NCBI RefSeq assembly: GCF_014646135.1
Contig: NZ_BMMW01000002.1
Span: 806,001 to 870,000 of the forward strand
DNA: 64,000 nt
Reading direction: 5' to 3'
Source of the DNA: Nocardia camponoti
GTDB taxonomy: Bacteria > Actinomycetota > Actinomycetes > Mycobacteriales > Mycobacteriaceae
Below are positions 25,943-35,391 of the stretch, in pieces. The notes below the pieces were generated by a model. That model did not search any database and was not told the origin of the DNA. It saw only the letters and a list, made by a program, of their open reading frames with translations. Both the position numbers and the translations under genes were made by a program. How positions within the stretch are numbered: position 1 is the stretch's first letter; each line of letters opens with the position of its first letter.

Positions 25943-26627
25943 GCTTTCCCACGTCCGGTCGGGCTACGGCCGCACCGAGGTCATTCACGACGTGACAATG
26001 ACGGTCCCCGACGACAGCGTCGTCGCGATCATGGGCCACAACGGCGCTGGCAAAACCACGCTGCTGCGCGCGGCGGTCGGCCTGTTGCCGACCAAGGCGG
26101 GCTCGATCACCTTCGACGGCGAGAACATCACCAAGTACTCCCCGTCGAAGCGCGTGAAGCGCGGCATCGCCTACGTTCCGCAAGGTCAGCAGAGTTTTCC
26201 ACAGCTCACCACAGCGGAAAACTTGCAGGTCGTCGCCGACGGGCGCAAGCGCGGCAAGGCGTTGATCGACGAGTCACTCGACCTGTTCCCCGCGCTGAAA
26301 GACCTGCTCACCCGCAAGGCGGGCCTGCTTTCGGGCGGTCAGCGCCAGCAGTTGGCGATCGCGCGCGCACTGATCACCGAGCCCAAGCTGCTGATCCTCG
26401 ACGAGCCGACCGAGGGCATTCAGCCGTCGGTCGTCGCCGAGATTGAGCGCACGATCATCGACCTGACCGGCCGCGGCGGCCTAAGCGTGCTCCTTGTCGA
26501 ACAGCACATCGGCTTCGCACTCCAAGCCGCGCACTTCTACTACGTGCTGCACTCGGGGCACCTAGGTTCGTCGGGCAAGGGCGGCGCGAGCGCCGAAGCC
26601 GAAGTCCGTGCGGCGATGGCGATCTGA
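25935..26627 (+). CDS. urtE: Urea ABC transporter ATP-binding protein UrtE
   Basis: LivF-like ATPase of 230 residues. ATG 25935 has AAGGAG upstream; a longer frame to 25851 is a shadow of urtD. Walker A GHNGAGKTT, signature LLSGGQRQQL, Walker B LLILDEPTEGIQPS are intact. It ends the importer genes, 16 bases before the GntR gene. Confidence 0.93.
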   Translation: MLELSHVRSGYGRTEVIHDVTMTVPDDSVVAIMGHNGAGKTTLLRAAVGLLPTKAGSITFDGENITKYSPSKRVKRGIAYVPQGQQSFPQLTTAENLQVVADGRKRGKALIDESLDLFPALKDLLTRKAGLLSGGQRQQLAIARALITEPKLLILDEPTEGIQPSVVAEIERTIIDLTGRGGLSVLLVEQHIGFALQAAHFYYVLHSGHLGSSGKGGASAEAEVRAAMAI

Positions 26628-26643
26628 GCCGGGTTTATCGCCG

Positions 26644-27282
26644 ATGCGGGGGTCGTTGGCGCAGTACGTGTACGAGGCGCTGCGCGTCGATCTGACTCGG
26701 TTCGACCCAACCCAACGGCTAGCGGCTGAACCACTCGCGCGACGGTACGGCGTCTCGCGCACCCCGGTGCGCGAGGCGTTGGCGCGACTGGTTGCCGACG
26801 GGCTCGTGGTGCGAAGGCGCGGTGGGCTTTTCGTGCATCAGCCGCCGGCTGAACAGGTGGCCGAGCTGTACGAACTGCGAATGGTGTTGGAGCTACGCGG
26901 AATTGAGCGCGTTCGGGAACGTGAGGTGATGCGGGACGAACTGGCCCGCTGGAATCGGTACGCGGCTTCACCACCGACAGACGCGCTAGCGGCCGACGAA
27001 CAGTTCCACCTCGAATTACTCGGCGCCACAGGCAATTCCGCACTTCCTGAAGCCCTTTTCGAGGTATTCGGCAGACTCCGCGCGGCGCGCTCATTGGACC
27101 GGCCAGACGCAACCCGACTGGCCGCGATGACCACCGACCACGTCGCCATCGCCCGTGCGGTACTCGCAGGCGACACCACCGGAGCAACGACATTGCTCAC
27201 CAACCACATCCGCTCAGGCCACGAACGGTTAGCGCGAGCGCTCAACAATCCGGCTGCAACGGCCAACACTGCGTCGGCTTAA
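26644..27282 (+). CDS. GntR-family (FadR-type) regulator
   Basis: 212-residue regulator with a winged HTH (about residues 5-70: LAAEPLARRYGVSRTPVREA LARLVADGLV) and an all-helical FCD-type ligand domain with conserved acidic and histidine positions (DEQFHLELLGATGN, TTDHVAIARAVLAGD). It follows urtE by 16 bases and is likely co-transcribed, so it may control urea uptake or purine-nitrogen genes. That is inference. Its 3' end overlaps the convergent NERD-like gene by 41 bases. Confidence 0.82.
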   Translation: MRGSLAQYVYEALRVDLTRFDPTQRLAAEPLARRYGVSRTPVREALARLVADGLVVRRRGGLFVHQPPAEQVAELYELRMVLELRGIERVREREVMRDELARWNRYAASPPTDALAADEQFHLELLGATGNSALPEALFEVFGRLRAARSLDRPDATRLAAMTTDHVAIARAVLAGDTTGATTLLTNHIRSGHERLARALNNPAATANTASA

Positions 27283-28117
27283 CCACCTGCGACGACACCG
27301 TCGGGCGAACCGTTGTCGTCGTCGACGACCGCGACGGCGGGTCGCTCAGCACGGCTTCGCCAACGATCACAAACACAACGAACAAGCCGAGCAACGCAAG
27401 CCCAAACACCGCGATCCCGGCGAACTTGCCCCGATGTTTCGGCGGCTCGGGTGGCAGCGGTGTCGGCCTAACCTGCTGACTTAGTCGCGCGATCGGCGGC
27501 GGCGCTGGCGGGCGCTTCCCAACGAAACCATCAAGCAGCAGTTCATCTTTCGGCGGTGTCAGCGCTTCGAGACCTAAGGCCGAGCACGTCGTCCGGACGC
27601 GGTCGGCGGTGATTGTCGGGGCAGCGGCGGAAAAACTTTCCAGGTAAATCCGCAATTCATGGGAGTCGATGGTGTTGCCGACGAGCACGTCGAGCCCGGG
27701 CCGCAACGACGTCCGCGCCGGTCGAACAACGACGCCCCGATACGGCACAAGCACAACCGCCCCGCACACGTGCCCGCTGTCCTGCAACGACTGTTCCAAC
27801 GCGACCCGCACCGCGTGGACACCGTGTTCGAGCCGGTCAGTTGGGCCGCCAGACGCGTTGTCGAGGTCGAGTGGGCTACCGGAAATCGTCCACTGACCGT
27901 CGGTCTTGACCGAAAGCAGCCCGCTTTGCCTGCGTGCGAACCCGCGCACTTCAAGCACGGTGACCGCGCGCGGGGTGATCACGATCGCGCCGAGCCGTCG
28001 ATCGCCAACCCGACAGTCGATAAGCGCGAGCCCGGTGCTCGGGTAGGACCGCAGGCAGTCGACAAACTCCTCTTCAGCGCCCGTGAGCTCGGCCCCCGGC
28101 CTCATCCGAACCAGCAT
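27242..28117 (-). CDS. NERD-like domain membrane protein
   Basis: 291-residue protein. The N-terminal 170 residues resemble the nuclease-related NERD domain (ITPRAVTVLEVRGFARRQSG, AVVLVPYRGVVV). They are followed by a proline-rich linker, one membrane helix (about 233-255) and a Thr/Ser-rich C-terminal tail ending in CWPLQPDC. The N-terminus has no signal, so the NERD part would be cytoplasmic. Function unknown. A second ATG at 28105 is a possible start. Confidence 0.6.
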   Translation of the reverse strand: MLVRMRPGAELTGAEEEFVDCLRSYPSTGLALIDCRVGDRRLGAIVITPRAVTVLEVRGFARRQSGLLSVKTDGQWTISGSPLDLDNASGGPTDRLEHGVHAVRVALEQSLQDSGHVCGAVVLVPYRGVVVRPARTSLRPGLDVLVGNTIDSHELRIYLESFSAAAPTITADRVRTTCSALGLEALTPPKDELLLDGFVGKRPPAPPPIARLSQQVRPTPLPPEPPKHRGKFAGIAVFGLALLGLFVVFVIVGEAVLSDPPSRSSTTTTVRPTVSSQVVKPTQCWPLQPDC

Positions 28118-28252
28118 CTCGCCTATCCCCTGACAGTGCTCTGCTACCGCTGCTACGTCAGATCATGACGCGCAAACGCGCCGAAAACCACTGGAACCCA
28201 AAGAAAATCGCGTTCGCAACACGACTCCGCTCCGCCGCAAGCGCTGGCCCGG

Positions 28253-28258
28253 TACGCT
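28253..28258 (+). promoter_or_regulatory. Putative -10 (TACGCT) of a leaderless transcript
   Basis: TACGCT ends eight bases before ATG 28267 with no ribosome-binding site in between. Confidence 0.3.
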
Positions 28259-28266
28259 CGGCGATC

Positions 28267-28812
28267 ATGGAATTACCACCCCTACCACGCGTTTCTCCGG
28301 GGCGACTACGCCAGCTAGGCCCCATTAACTGGGTGGTGTGGCAGGTGCTTTCTCGAGCAAGCGGCACCGCCGATGCGCAACTGTTCAGCACCCTCGGCCG
28401 CACCGGCGGCCTTTTCCGTGGCTGGTTGCATTATTCGGGCAAGCTCATGCCGGGTGGTCGCCTCTCGCGCGCGGAGGCGGAGTTGGTGATTTTGCGCGTC
28501 GCACGGCTGCGCGACAGCGACTACGAACTCGACCACCACCGCCGACTGGGCGCGAAGGCCGGACTCACCGCCGAGGCGATTGAAGCGACGGGGGTTGGCC
28601 CGGACGCGGACGTGTGGACGCCACGTCAGCGGACCCTGCTTGCCGCAACCGACCAGTTGGTCACCACCCGCACGATCAACGACGCGACGTGGACCGAGCT
28701 AAGCGCCCATTTCGACGACCGCCTGCTCATCGAAATCGTCCTGCTGATCAACCAGTACGAATCGTTGGCGTCAACGATCGCGACGTTGGGAATTCAGCGA
28801 GACACGTTCTAG
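28267..28812 (+). CDS. Carboxymuconolactone decarboxylase-family protein
   Basis: 181-residue AhpD-fold protein. Family signature: RAEAELVILRVARLRDSDYELDHHRRLGAKAGLT. The active-site CxxC of AhpD is missing; Ser/Asp occupy the usual cysteine position, so peroxidase activity by the thiol route is unlikely. I start at ATG 28267 rather than at 28165 because of the -10-like hexamer and family length. Its stop overlaps the convergent DoxX-like gene by four bases. Confidence 0.72.
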   Translation: MELPPLPRVSPGRLRQLGPINWVVWQVLSRASGTADAQLFSTLGRTGGLFRGWLHYSGKLMPGGRLSRAEAELVILRVARLRDSDYELDHHRRLGAKAGLTAEAIEATGVGPDADVWTPRQRTLLAATDQLVTTRTINDATWTELSAHFDDRLLIEIVLLINQYESLASTIATLGIQRDTF

Positions 28813-29189
28813 CGCTTGGCAACTCGTAGCGCGGCGATAATCATCGGAATCTGCAACGGCAGCCGTGCGAGCACGCCGAGCTTAAACGCCTTGGGCGACT
28901 TGGGATTTCCCATCACGTCAACCGCCATCTGAATATTCGCCGGGAATACCGCGACAAACAGCGCCGCGGCAAGCCACCCACCAAAGCGCCGGGTGCGCGG
29001 CACCGCGAGCGCGGTGGCAACCCCAAGCTCAGCGACGCCGGATGCGTAGGTATAGGTGCGCGCCTTGCCTGGCAGCGCGGGCGGCACAATGCCGTCGAAC
29101 GGTTTCGGGGCGAGGAAATGCAGCGCCCCCATCACGAAAAGCAAGCCGCTGAGATAAGTGTGCGCGCGACCTGGGGTAGAGACAGCCAT
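28809..29189 (-). CDS. DoxX-like membrane protein
   Basis: 126-residue protein with four hydrophobic segments. The N-terminal LLFVMGALHFLAPKPFDGIV and the ASGVAELGVATAL segment are typical of DoxX/MauE-like proteins. Function unknown. It lies ten bases downstream of the polysaccharide deacetylase gene and may be in the same transcript. Confidence 0.75.
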   Translation of the reverse strand: MAVSTPGRAHTYLSGLLFVMGALHFLAPKPFDGIVPPALPGKARTYTYASGVAELGVATALAVPRTRRFGGWLAAALFVAVFPANIQMAVDVMGNPKSPKAFKLGVLARLPLQIPMIIAALRVAKR

Positions 29190-29198
29190 CAGCGCACT

Positions 29199-29903
29199 CT
29201 ACTTGCCGGAAGCAAGCAACTGGCTGACGGTGACGAACCGATACCCCTGCCCGCGCAGGTCAGCCACGATATCGCCGACCGCCGCCCGACTTTCGCCGTT
29301 GCCGTGCATCAAATGCAGCAAAATGATGCTGCCAGGCGACACTTTCGCTCGTGTTTCCGCCACGATTTCGGCGCGGGTCGCTGTACCCGCGGAATCGGGT
29401 TCGATATTCCACATCACCGTCGTGCGGTTGTGGTCTGCGAGGTATTTCGGCAGCGCCCAGACCTTTTTGCCGTACGGCGGGCGGAAGGTGATGTCGCCGG
29501 TGTATCCAGCGCGCCGAATCTCAGCGTCGGTGCGTTCTATTTCGTCCGCGACGGTCTGCTCGCTGACAAGGACCATCCGATGGTGCTGAAAGGAATGATT
29601 GCCCAGCTCGTGTCCGGCCGAGACAATGGCCGACGCGTATTCCGGATGCGTCGCGATGTCTTGGCCGACAAGGTAAAACGTCGCTGGCACTCCCAACTCG
29701 CGGAGTGTTCGCACTATCTCGGGGGTCCGGTCGGTTGGCCCGTCATCGAAGGTCAACGCGACGAGCTTCTCGCTGGTGTCGACCCGGTCAACGAGTCGCC
29801 CAGTGAGCTGGAACGTTCGCGAATTCATCAGGAAATAAAGCCCGGCGGCGACGGCGAGCACTACAACGAGGCTCGCCGAGCCGCCGATCAACCATTTACG
29901 CAC
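29199..29903 (-). CDS. Polysaccharide deacetylase-family protein
   Basis: NodB-homology carbohydrate esterase 4 enzyme of 234 residues, anchored by an N-terminal membrane helix (residues 7-26). Metal and catalytic motifs: TFDDGP, NHSFQHH (H-x3-H) and RPPYGKK, with the late LLHLMHGNGES. It likely deacetylates a cell-wall sugar. The GTG start at 29903 has TATACA seven bases upstream and no ribosome-binding site. Confidence 0.88.
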   Translation of the reverse strand: MRKWLIGGSASLVVVLAVAAGLYFLMNSRTFQLTGRLVDRVDTSEKLVALTFDDGPTDRTPEIVRTLRELGVPATFYLVGQDIATHPEYASAIVSAGHELGNHSFQHHRMVLVSEQTVADEIERTDAEIRRAGYTGDITFRPPYGKKVWALPKYLADHNRTTVMWNIEPDSAGTATRAEIVAETRAKVSPGSIILLHLMHGNGESRAAVGDIVADLRGQGYRFVTVSQLLASGK

Positions 29904-29910
29904 ACCCAGG

Positions 29911-29916
29911 TGTATA
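29911..29916 (-). promoter_or_regulatory. Putative -10 (TATACA) of a leaderless deacetylase transcript
   Basis: On the minus strand TATACA is followed by seven bases and then GTG at 29903. It lies at the very end of the L,D-transpeptidase gene spacing, so the deacetylase can be expressed separately. Confidence 0.4.
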
Positions 29917-29919
29917 CCG

Positions 29920-30414
29920 TCAGTCGATGACCTGGGTGATGTCGCCCGGCTTCAAGTAATCGAAGAAGCGGTGCGCGCCATCCTCGGTCATTCGCACACA
30001 ACCATGCGAACGGGAGTCGACCGGGCCAACGTGAAACGCCATGTCGCCATTGAAGAAAGTGGCCCAGCGCATGGGGGCGTCATGCATTGTCGACCAATGG
30101 AATTCGCGCTTGAACGAAATTTGGGTGACCGCGGGCGGAGTTTCATATCCGGGCATTCCCGTCGCGATTGGCGTTGGCCCGAAAACCACGCGACCGTTGT
30201 CGACGAGCCACGCTTCCTGCGTGGAAAGTCGCATGCACGCGCGTGCTGCGGTGACCGGGCACGGCGACGGGGTCGGCACCACCGAACCAACGCCGGGAAT
30301 ATCGGGTCCACCTGGGAAAAGGGGTTCAGCGCCTGCGGGCGCGATAGTGGCGAAACCGGCGATAAGAACACCAGAAACCGCCGCGAGCCGTGCTGCGAAA
30401 CCGAGAATACGCAT
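29920..30414 (-). CDS. L,D-transpeptidase (YkuD domain)
   Basis: Exported 164-residue enzyme that would form 3-3 peptidoglycan cross-links. Signal peptide ends near PAGAEP; the catalytic site is SRSHGCVRM near the C-terminus, preceded by FHVGPVD. ATG 30414 has AGAGG upstream. The open frame to 30750 is not coding in its first part. Short for the group: it lacks the Ig-like domains of the mycobacterial Ldt proteins. It is followed directly by the deacetylase and DoxX-like genes. Confidence 0.87.
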   Translation of the reverse strand: MRILGFAARLAAVSGVLIAGFATIAPAGAEPLFPGGPDIPGVGSVVPTPSPCPVTAARACMRLSTQEAWLVDNGRVVFGPTPIATGMPGYETPPAVTQISFKREFHWSTMHDAPMRWATFFNGDMAFHVGPVDSRSHGCVRMTEDGAHRFFDYLKPGDITQVID

Positions 30415-30774
30415 CGAGTCATTGCCTCTCAACCATGCCCGCAGCCGGGAAATCGCCCGACAACGGGACAATCTTGGTGGTGCTGGATGAAGCTCGACCT
30501 GATCATCTGACAACGTCGACCGGATTTCAAAATCGACGCCCGGAACAAGGTTAGGAAAATGCCCGATTTGCGACCAAGAGGTTCGCGGCGGCGGCGGCGG
30601 AGCGCCGAATCCGTGCGGCTGCGGCCACACGCGAGTCGGCACGATCAAAGCTCGCACGGGCAGGGCGAATGCTCGCCGACTAGCGGGTGAACTTGGTCCG
30701 ACACACCCGGGCTCGGCGAAGGCGTGGTGCGCGACGCGGGCCGAACTCAATCAGACCCGCGCCGCACCAAGCGA
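30415..30774. other. Intergenic region between lpdC and the L,D-transpeptidase
   Basis: 360 bases with no believable gene. A GGC-type triplet run occurs around 30585-30602. A weak hairpin at about 30739-30766 (GC-rich arms around CCCGCG) could end lpdC transcription. The L,D-transpeptidase promoter should lie here but is not obvious. Confidence 0.3.
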
Positions 30775-32178
30775 CTAGAAGTTGATCATGTGCCCCGCGA
30801 GACCATGCAGTGCTTCCTGCACCGCTTCGCTCAAGGTCGGGTGTGTGTGCACATTGCGGGCCATCTCGTTGACGGTCAGGTCCCACTTCTGCCCAAGGGT
30901 GAGTTCGGGCAGCAGTTCCGAAACGTCGGGGCCGATGAGGTGGCCGCCGATGATTTCGCCGTGGCGCGCGTCGCCGATGAGCTTCACGAAACCGGTCGGC
31001 TCGCCGAGACCGTGCGCCTTGCCGTTGGCGGTGAACGGGAAGGTCGACACCTTCACGTCGTAACCTTCGTCGCGCGCCTGCTGTTCGGTGAGGCCGAAGC
31101 TTGCCACCTGCGGCTGACAGAACGTGGCGCGCGGCATCATGCGGTAGTCGCCGAGCGTCATCGTCTCCGCGCCACCAATGGTTTCGGCAGCGACAACCGC
31201 CTGCGCTTCGGCGACGTGCGCGAGCTGAAGCTTCGCGGTCACGTCACCGATCGCGTAGATATGCGGCACGTTCGTGCGCATGTACTCGTCGATTTCGATG
31301 GCACCACGGTTGGTGAGCGCCACACCGGTGGTTTCCAGGCCGTAGCCCTCGACGCGCGGCTGGAAGCCAACGGCCTGGAGGACCTTGTCGACGGTGACCG
31401 TCTCGATCGCGCCGGTCTTGTTGTCCTTGATCGTGACGGTGACCTTGCTGCCGTCGTCGTCGATCGTCTGCACGGCCGCGCTGGTGGTGATCGGGATGCC
31501 GAGCTTCTTGTACTGCTTGGTGATCTCCTTGGAGATCGCCTCGTCCTCATTGGGCAGCGCGCGGTCGAGGAATTCGACGATCCGCACGTCAACGCCGTAA
31601 TTCTTGAGTACGTAAGCGAATTCCATGCCGATCGCGCCAGCGCCGACGATGAGAATCGAGCCGGGCAGATCACGGTCGAGGATCTGCTCTTCGTAGGTGA
31701 CCACGTTGTCCGACAGCGAGGTGTTGGGCAGGATGCGGGTGGTCGTGCCGGTCGCGATGATCGCGTTGTCGAACGTGATGTGGTCGACGCCGCCGCTGGT
31801 CAGATCGACATTCATCGAGTTCGGGCCGGTGAAAACACCGTGGCCGTCGTACTCGGTGATGTTGTTCTTCTTCATCAGGAAGTGCACGCCCTTGACGCGA
31901 CCGTCAGCGACCTTGCGACTGCGGTCGAACGCAGCGCCAAAGTCGAAGGTCACGTCGCCAGACATGCCGAACGTCTTAGCTTCCTTGGTGAAGATATGGG
32001 CCAGTTCGGCGTTGCGCAGCAGTGCCTTGGACGGGATGCAGCCTACGTTCAGGCACACGCCACCCCAGTATTTCTGCTCGACAATCGCTGTTCGCAAGCC
32101 GAGTTGAGCGGCCCGGATCGCGGCGACGTAACCGCCGGGTCCGGCGCCGAGAACGACGACATCGTAGTGGGAAGTCAC
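30775..32178 (-). CDS. lpdC: Dihydrolipoyl dehydrogenase
   Basis: FAD-dependent disulfide oxidoreductase, E3 of the 2-oxoacid dehydrogenase complexes and of the mycobacterial peroxynitrite reductase. 467 residues from GTG 32178. FAD motif [15 protein letters not shown], redox pair [18 protein letters not shown] motif [12 protein letters not shown], and C-terminal catalytic [13 protein letters not shown]. It is very close to M. tuberculosis LpdC along its whole length. The frame continues to 32211 without support. A 67-bp palindromic element lies upstream. Confidence 0.95.
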   Translation of the reverse strand: MTSHYDVVVLGAGPGGYVAAIRAAQLGLRTAIVEQKYWGGVCLNVGCIPSKALLRNAELAHIFTKEAKTFGMSGDVTFDFGAAFDRSRKVADGRVKGVHFLMKKNNITEYDGHGVFTGPNSMNVDLTSGGVDHITFDNAIIATGTTTRILPNTSLSDNVVTYEEQILDRDLPGSILIVGAGAIGMEFAYVLKNYGVDVRIVEFLDRALPNEDEAISKEITKQYKKLGIPITTSAAVQTIDDDGSKVTVTIKDNKTGAIETVTVDKVLQAVGFQPRVEGYGLETTGVALTNRGAIEIDEYMRTNVPHIYAIGDVTAKLQLAHVAEAQAVVAAETIGGAETMTLGDYRMMPRATFCQPQVASFGLTEQQARDEGYDVKVSTFPFTANGKAHGLGEPTGFVKLIGDARHGEIIGGHLIGPDVSELLPELTLGQKWDLTVNEMARNVHTHPTLSEAVQEALHGLAGHMINF

Positions 32179-32240
32179 CCTTGCGAGCGTAGTCCTTTCC
32201 GCGAATCTCACCCACCTGTCCCCCGAACCAGTGAGCGAAT

Positions 32241-32307
32241 CAAGATCAACACGCTCTGGTGGCGAAAACTACTCGCGCGATGCCGCCACCAAAGCGTGGT
32301 GATCTTG
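32241..32307. repeat. 67-bp palindromic element, copy 1
   Basis: Begins CAAGATCA and ends TGATCTTG. The arms of about 23 bases (AAGATCA-x-CACGCT-x-TGGTGG) are near-perfect inverted repeats around a 20-base loop. The second copy at 47654-47720 differs at seven positions by my count. It lies between the end of the M19 dipeptidase gene (stop at 32308-32310) and the lpdC start. A REP/MITE-like element fits. Confidence 0.85.
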
Positions 32308-33273
32308 TTAGCGCCAGACCGCCCCGGCGACGCGACGGAAGTTGCCGCCGAAGATCGCCGCCTGGTCTTGCTCGCTGAAGCCACGCTTCGCTAGCTCATC
32401 CGATAGCGACGGCACACCTGACTCACCAAGTAAGTCCTCCGGCGAAACCCATTGCAAAGGGCCATATTTCGTGTAGTCATCGGAGAACGCGCCCGGGTTC
32501 GCCGCGATCTCGGCGTTGAACTCATCACCGTCAAACGAGTAGTCCGACCCGACACCGATGTGGTCGATGCCGACCAAGTCGACGCCGTAGCGGATGTGGT
32601 CAGCCATCGCGGCGACCCGTTCCGCGCGAGCGCCGGGAGCGTTCTGACCGAGAAAAATGCCGACGCCGTTGATGCCGATCACCCCTCCCGTCTCAGCGCA
32701 CGCGCGAGCCTGGTCGTCGGTGATGTTGCGCGGATGTGCCCACAGGCCAGCGAAATTCGAGTGACTGTAGATCATCGGAACCGACGTGACAGCGGCGATG
32801 TCGAGACCCGTTCGCTGCGAACAATGCGAGCCGTCAGCGAACATCCCGACCTCATTGAGCCTGCGCACCAACTCTTTTCCATAGCCGGTGAGGCCAGTGT
32901 CGTTGGTGTCTAAGCATCCGCACCCCGCCGCGTTCGCGTGGTTGTAGCTCGGCAGCAGCGAGCGGACGCCGAGGTCGTAGAACATTTCGACGTTGTCGAG
33001 GTTGCCGCCGAGCGGGCCCGAATCTTCCAGGTCGAAGGCCAGCGCGATCTTGGTTGGGTCGCCAATGTCGTCGATTGACGTGACAAGCCGGAACCGCTCA
33101 TCGGCGTGGCTGCGGAAATCGTGCAGAAAACCGAGCGCGTCGGAGGTGGTGTGCGGCGAATAGCCAACGTTCACCGACGCGTACGTTCCGGCCGGGTAGC
33201 GAGCCACCTCATCAAGTCGACCGGTTCGGTCTAACGGCAGGCAGCAGTGCTGTTCCCACAGGAAAGGCGGCAT
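32308..33273 (-). CDS. M19 family (renal dipeptidase-like) metallopeptidase
   Basis: 321-residue membrane-dipeptidase-family enzyme. Metal and active-site segments: FADGSHCSQRT, MIYSHSNFAGL and GIDHIGVGSDYSFDG. The usual N-terminal H-x-D zinc pair reads QHCCLP, so Asp is replaced by Cys, which may be a subfamily trait. No signal peptide, so it is probably cytoplasmic. Substrate unknown: a dipeptide or related amide. Confidence 0.85.
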   Translation of the reverse strand: MPPFLWEQHCCLPLDRTGRLDEVARYPAGTYASVNVGYSPHTTSDALGFLHDFRSHADERFRLVTSIDDIGDPTKIALAFDLEDSGPLGGNLDNVEMFYDLGVRSLLPSYNHANAAGCGCLDTNDTGLTGYGKELVRRLNEVGMFADGSHCSQRTGLDIAAVTSVPMIYSHSNFAGLWAHPRNITDDQARACAETGGVIGINGVGIFLGQNAPGARAERVAAMADHIRYGVDLVGIDHIGVGSDYSFDGDEFNAEIAANPGAFSDDYTKYGPLQWVSPEDLLGESGVPSLSDELAKRGFSEQDQAAIFGGNFRRVAGAVWR

Positions 33274-33314
33274 ACCAACCGACCCTATCTCGGGCTATCG
33301 GCAACAATGGCGAC

Positions 33315-35375
33315 ATGAGCAGCGTTGAGGAAAACGTGACTGATCCCTACCTGTGGCTCGAAGACGTGACCGGCGAGGACGCCCTCGACTGGGTGCGCGC
33401 CCGCAATGACGTCGTTGTTCAACGCTTCGGGTCAACCGACCGCTTCGCCGACTTCGAATCCCGCGTCCTCGCGATGCTCGACGACGACACCAAGGTCGCC
33501 TACCCCGGCAGGCGCGGGAAGTGGCTCTACAACTTCTGGCGCGACGCGGCACACCCGCGCGGCGTATGGCGGCGCACCACCTTCGAGTCGTACGCCACCG
33601 ACGCGCCTGAATGGGACGTGATCATCGACGTCGACGCGCTCGCCGAAGCCGAGGGCGAGAACTGGGTGTGGGGCGGTGCTGGCGTGTTCCGGCCGACCCA
33701 GGAACGCGCCCTTGTCTCACTGTCGCGCGGCGGTGCCGACGCGACGGTCGTTCGCGAATTCGACATGGAGACAAGGAAATTCGTTACTGAAGATGAAGGC
33801 GGTTTCGTGCTGCCCGAAGCCAAGTCGCGCGTGGGCTGGATCGACATCGACACCGTCTACGTCGGCACCGACTTCGGCCCCGGCTCGCTCACCGACTCCG
33901 GCTACCCGCGCATCGCCAAACGCTGGCGACGCGGCACTCCGCTGACCGAAGCGGAAACGGTGTACGAGGGCGAGCCGAGCGACGTGTCGATCAGCGTCGG
34001 CTACAGCCGTCATCCCGGTTATGAGCGGCACTGGCTTGGTCGCGCGACCGACTTCTTCAACGAAGAGGTCTTTCTGCTCGATGACCAGGGCGAATGGCAG
34101 CGTGTCGACGCACCGACCGACGCCGACGTTTCGTCATACAAAGACTGGCTGCTCATCCGCCCGAAAACCGCGTGGGAGGTCGGTGGCGAAACCTACGCGC
34201 CAGGTTCGCTGATTGTCACGAACCTGCCCGCGTTCATGGCTGGCGAACGCGAGTTCGAAGTGTTGTTCACCCCCGACGCGCACACCTCGCTCGACGGGTA
34301 CGCGTGGACGGAAAATCACCTCATCGTCGGCACCTTGCAGGACGTGCAGACGAAACTGCGCGTGCTCACCCCCGGCCCGGACGGCTGGACAAGCGAAGAC
34401 TTCCCCGACGCGCCGCCGATGTCGAGCATCTCGGTGAACAACCTCGACCCGCTCGAAGCAGGCGACGAATTCATGCTCACCACAAACAGTTTCACGCAAC
34501 CGACGACGTTGTTCTCCACCGCGATCGGTGAAACTCCGACCGTACTCAAGCAAGCACCCGCCTACTTCGACGCTGAAGGCATCGAGGCCGAGCAGTTCTT
34601 CGCGACCTCCGACGACGGCACCCAGATCCCGTATTTCGTTGTGCGACACCGCGACCGACGCGGCACACCGGGCCCGACGATCATGAACGGCTACGGCGGC
34701 TTCGAAATCTCGCAAACACCAGGATATTTGGCGACCGCTGGCATCACCTGGCTCACCCGAGGCGGCACGTTCGTCATCGCCAACATCCGCGGTGGCGGCG
34801 AGTACGGACCCGAGTGGCATACCGCTGGGCAGAAGGAAAACCGGCATCTGGTGTACGAGGACTTCGCCGCTGTCGCGCGAGATCTGGTGTCGCGCAACAT
34901 CACAACGCCGGACCAGCTTGGCGCGGTTGGCGGGAGCAACGGCGGACTGCTGATGGGCGTGATGCTCACGCGCTACCCCGAACTGTTCGGCGCGATCGTC
35001 TGCCAGGTGCCGTTGCTCGACATGAAGCGCTACCACCTGCTGCTGGCTGGCGCGTCGTGGGTGGCCGAGTATGGCGATCCCGAAAAGCCGGAAGAGTGGG
35101 CGTATTTGAGCGAGTACTCGCCGTATCAGAACACTGATACGCATAAGCAGTACCCGCCGATTCTGCTCACCACGTCAACGCGCGACGACCGCGTCCACCC
35201 GGGGCACGCGCGAAAGATGGCCGCGCTCTTGGAGTCTCAAGATCGCACTGTCTGGTACTACGAGAACATCGAAGGCGGCCACGGCGGCGCTGCCGACAAC
35301 AAACAGTCGGCATTCAAGGCCGCGCTGGTTTATGAGTTCTTCACGCAGATGCTTGTTGAAGGTCGCAAGGCCTAG
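33315..35375 (+). CDS. Prolyl oligopeptidase-family serine peptidase
   Basis: 686-residue S9 peptidase with an N-terminal beta-propeller and a C-terminal alpha/beta-hydrolase domain. Catalytic residues are in VGGSNGGLLMG (Ser), STRDDRVHPGH (Asp) and EGGHGGAAD (His). No signal peptide, so it is cytoplasmic. It cleaves short proline-containing peptides in known relatives. It converges on the hydrolase gene at 35392 with only 16 bases between them. Confidence 0.9.
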   Translation: MSSVEENVTDPYLWLEDVTGEDALDWVRARNDVVVQRFGSTDRFADFESRVLAMLDDDTKVAYPGRRGKWLYNFWRDAAHPRGVWRRTTFESYATDAPEWDVIIDVDALAEAEGENWVWGGAGVFRPTQERALVSLSRGGADATVVREFDMETRKFVTEDEGGFVLPEAKSRVGWIDIDTVYVGTDFGPGSLTDSGYPRIAKRWRRGTPLTEAETVYEGEPSDVSISVGYSRHPGYERHWLGRATDFFNEEVFLLDDQGEWQRVDAPTDADVSSYKDWLLIRPKTAWEVGGETYAPGSLIVTNLPAFMAGEREFEVLFTPDAHTSLDGYAWTENHLIVGTLQDVQTKLRVLTPGPDGWTSEDFPDAPPMSSISVNNLDPLEAGDEFMLTTNSFTQPTTLFSTAIGETPTVLKQAPAYFDAEGIEAEQFFATSDDGTQIPYFVVRHRDRRGTPGPTIMNGYGGFEISQTPGYLATAGITWLTRGGTFVIANIRGGGEYGPEWHTAGQKENRHLVYEDFAAVARDLVSRNITTPDQLGAVGGSNGGLLMGVMLTRYPELFGAIVCQVPLLDMKRYHLLLAGASWVAEYGDPEKPEEWAYLSEYSPYQNTDTHKQYPPILLTTSTRDDRVHPGHARKMAALLESQDRTVWYYENIEGGHGGAADNKQSAFKAALVYEFFTQMLVEGRKA

Positions 35376-35391
35376 TAGGTCTCTGCAAGCG

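Noticed and set aside
30724..32394. 556-codon plus-strand frame over lpdC
   Set aside because: Antisense to a full-length lpdC with all motifs; composition (His, Arg, Asp rich) is that of a shadow frame.
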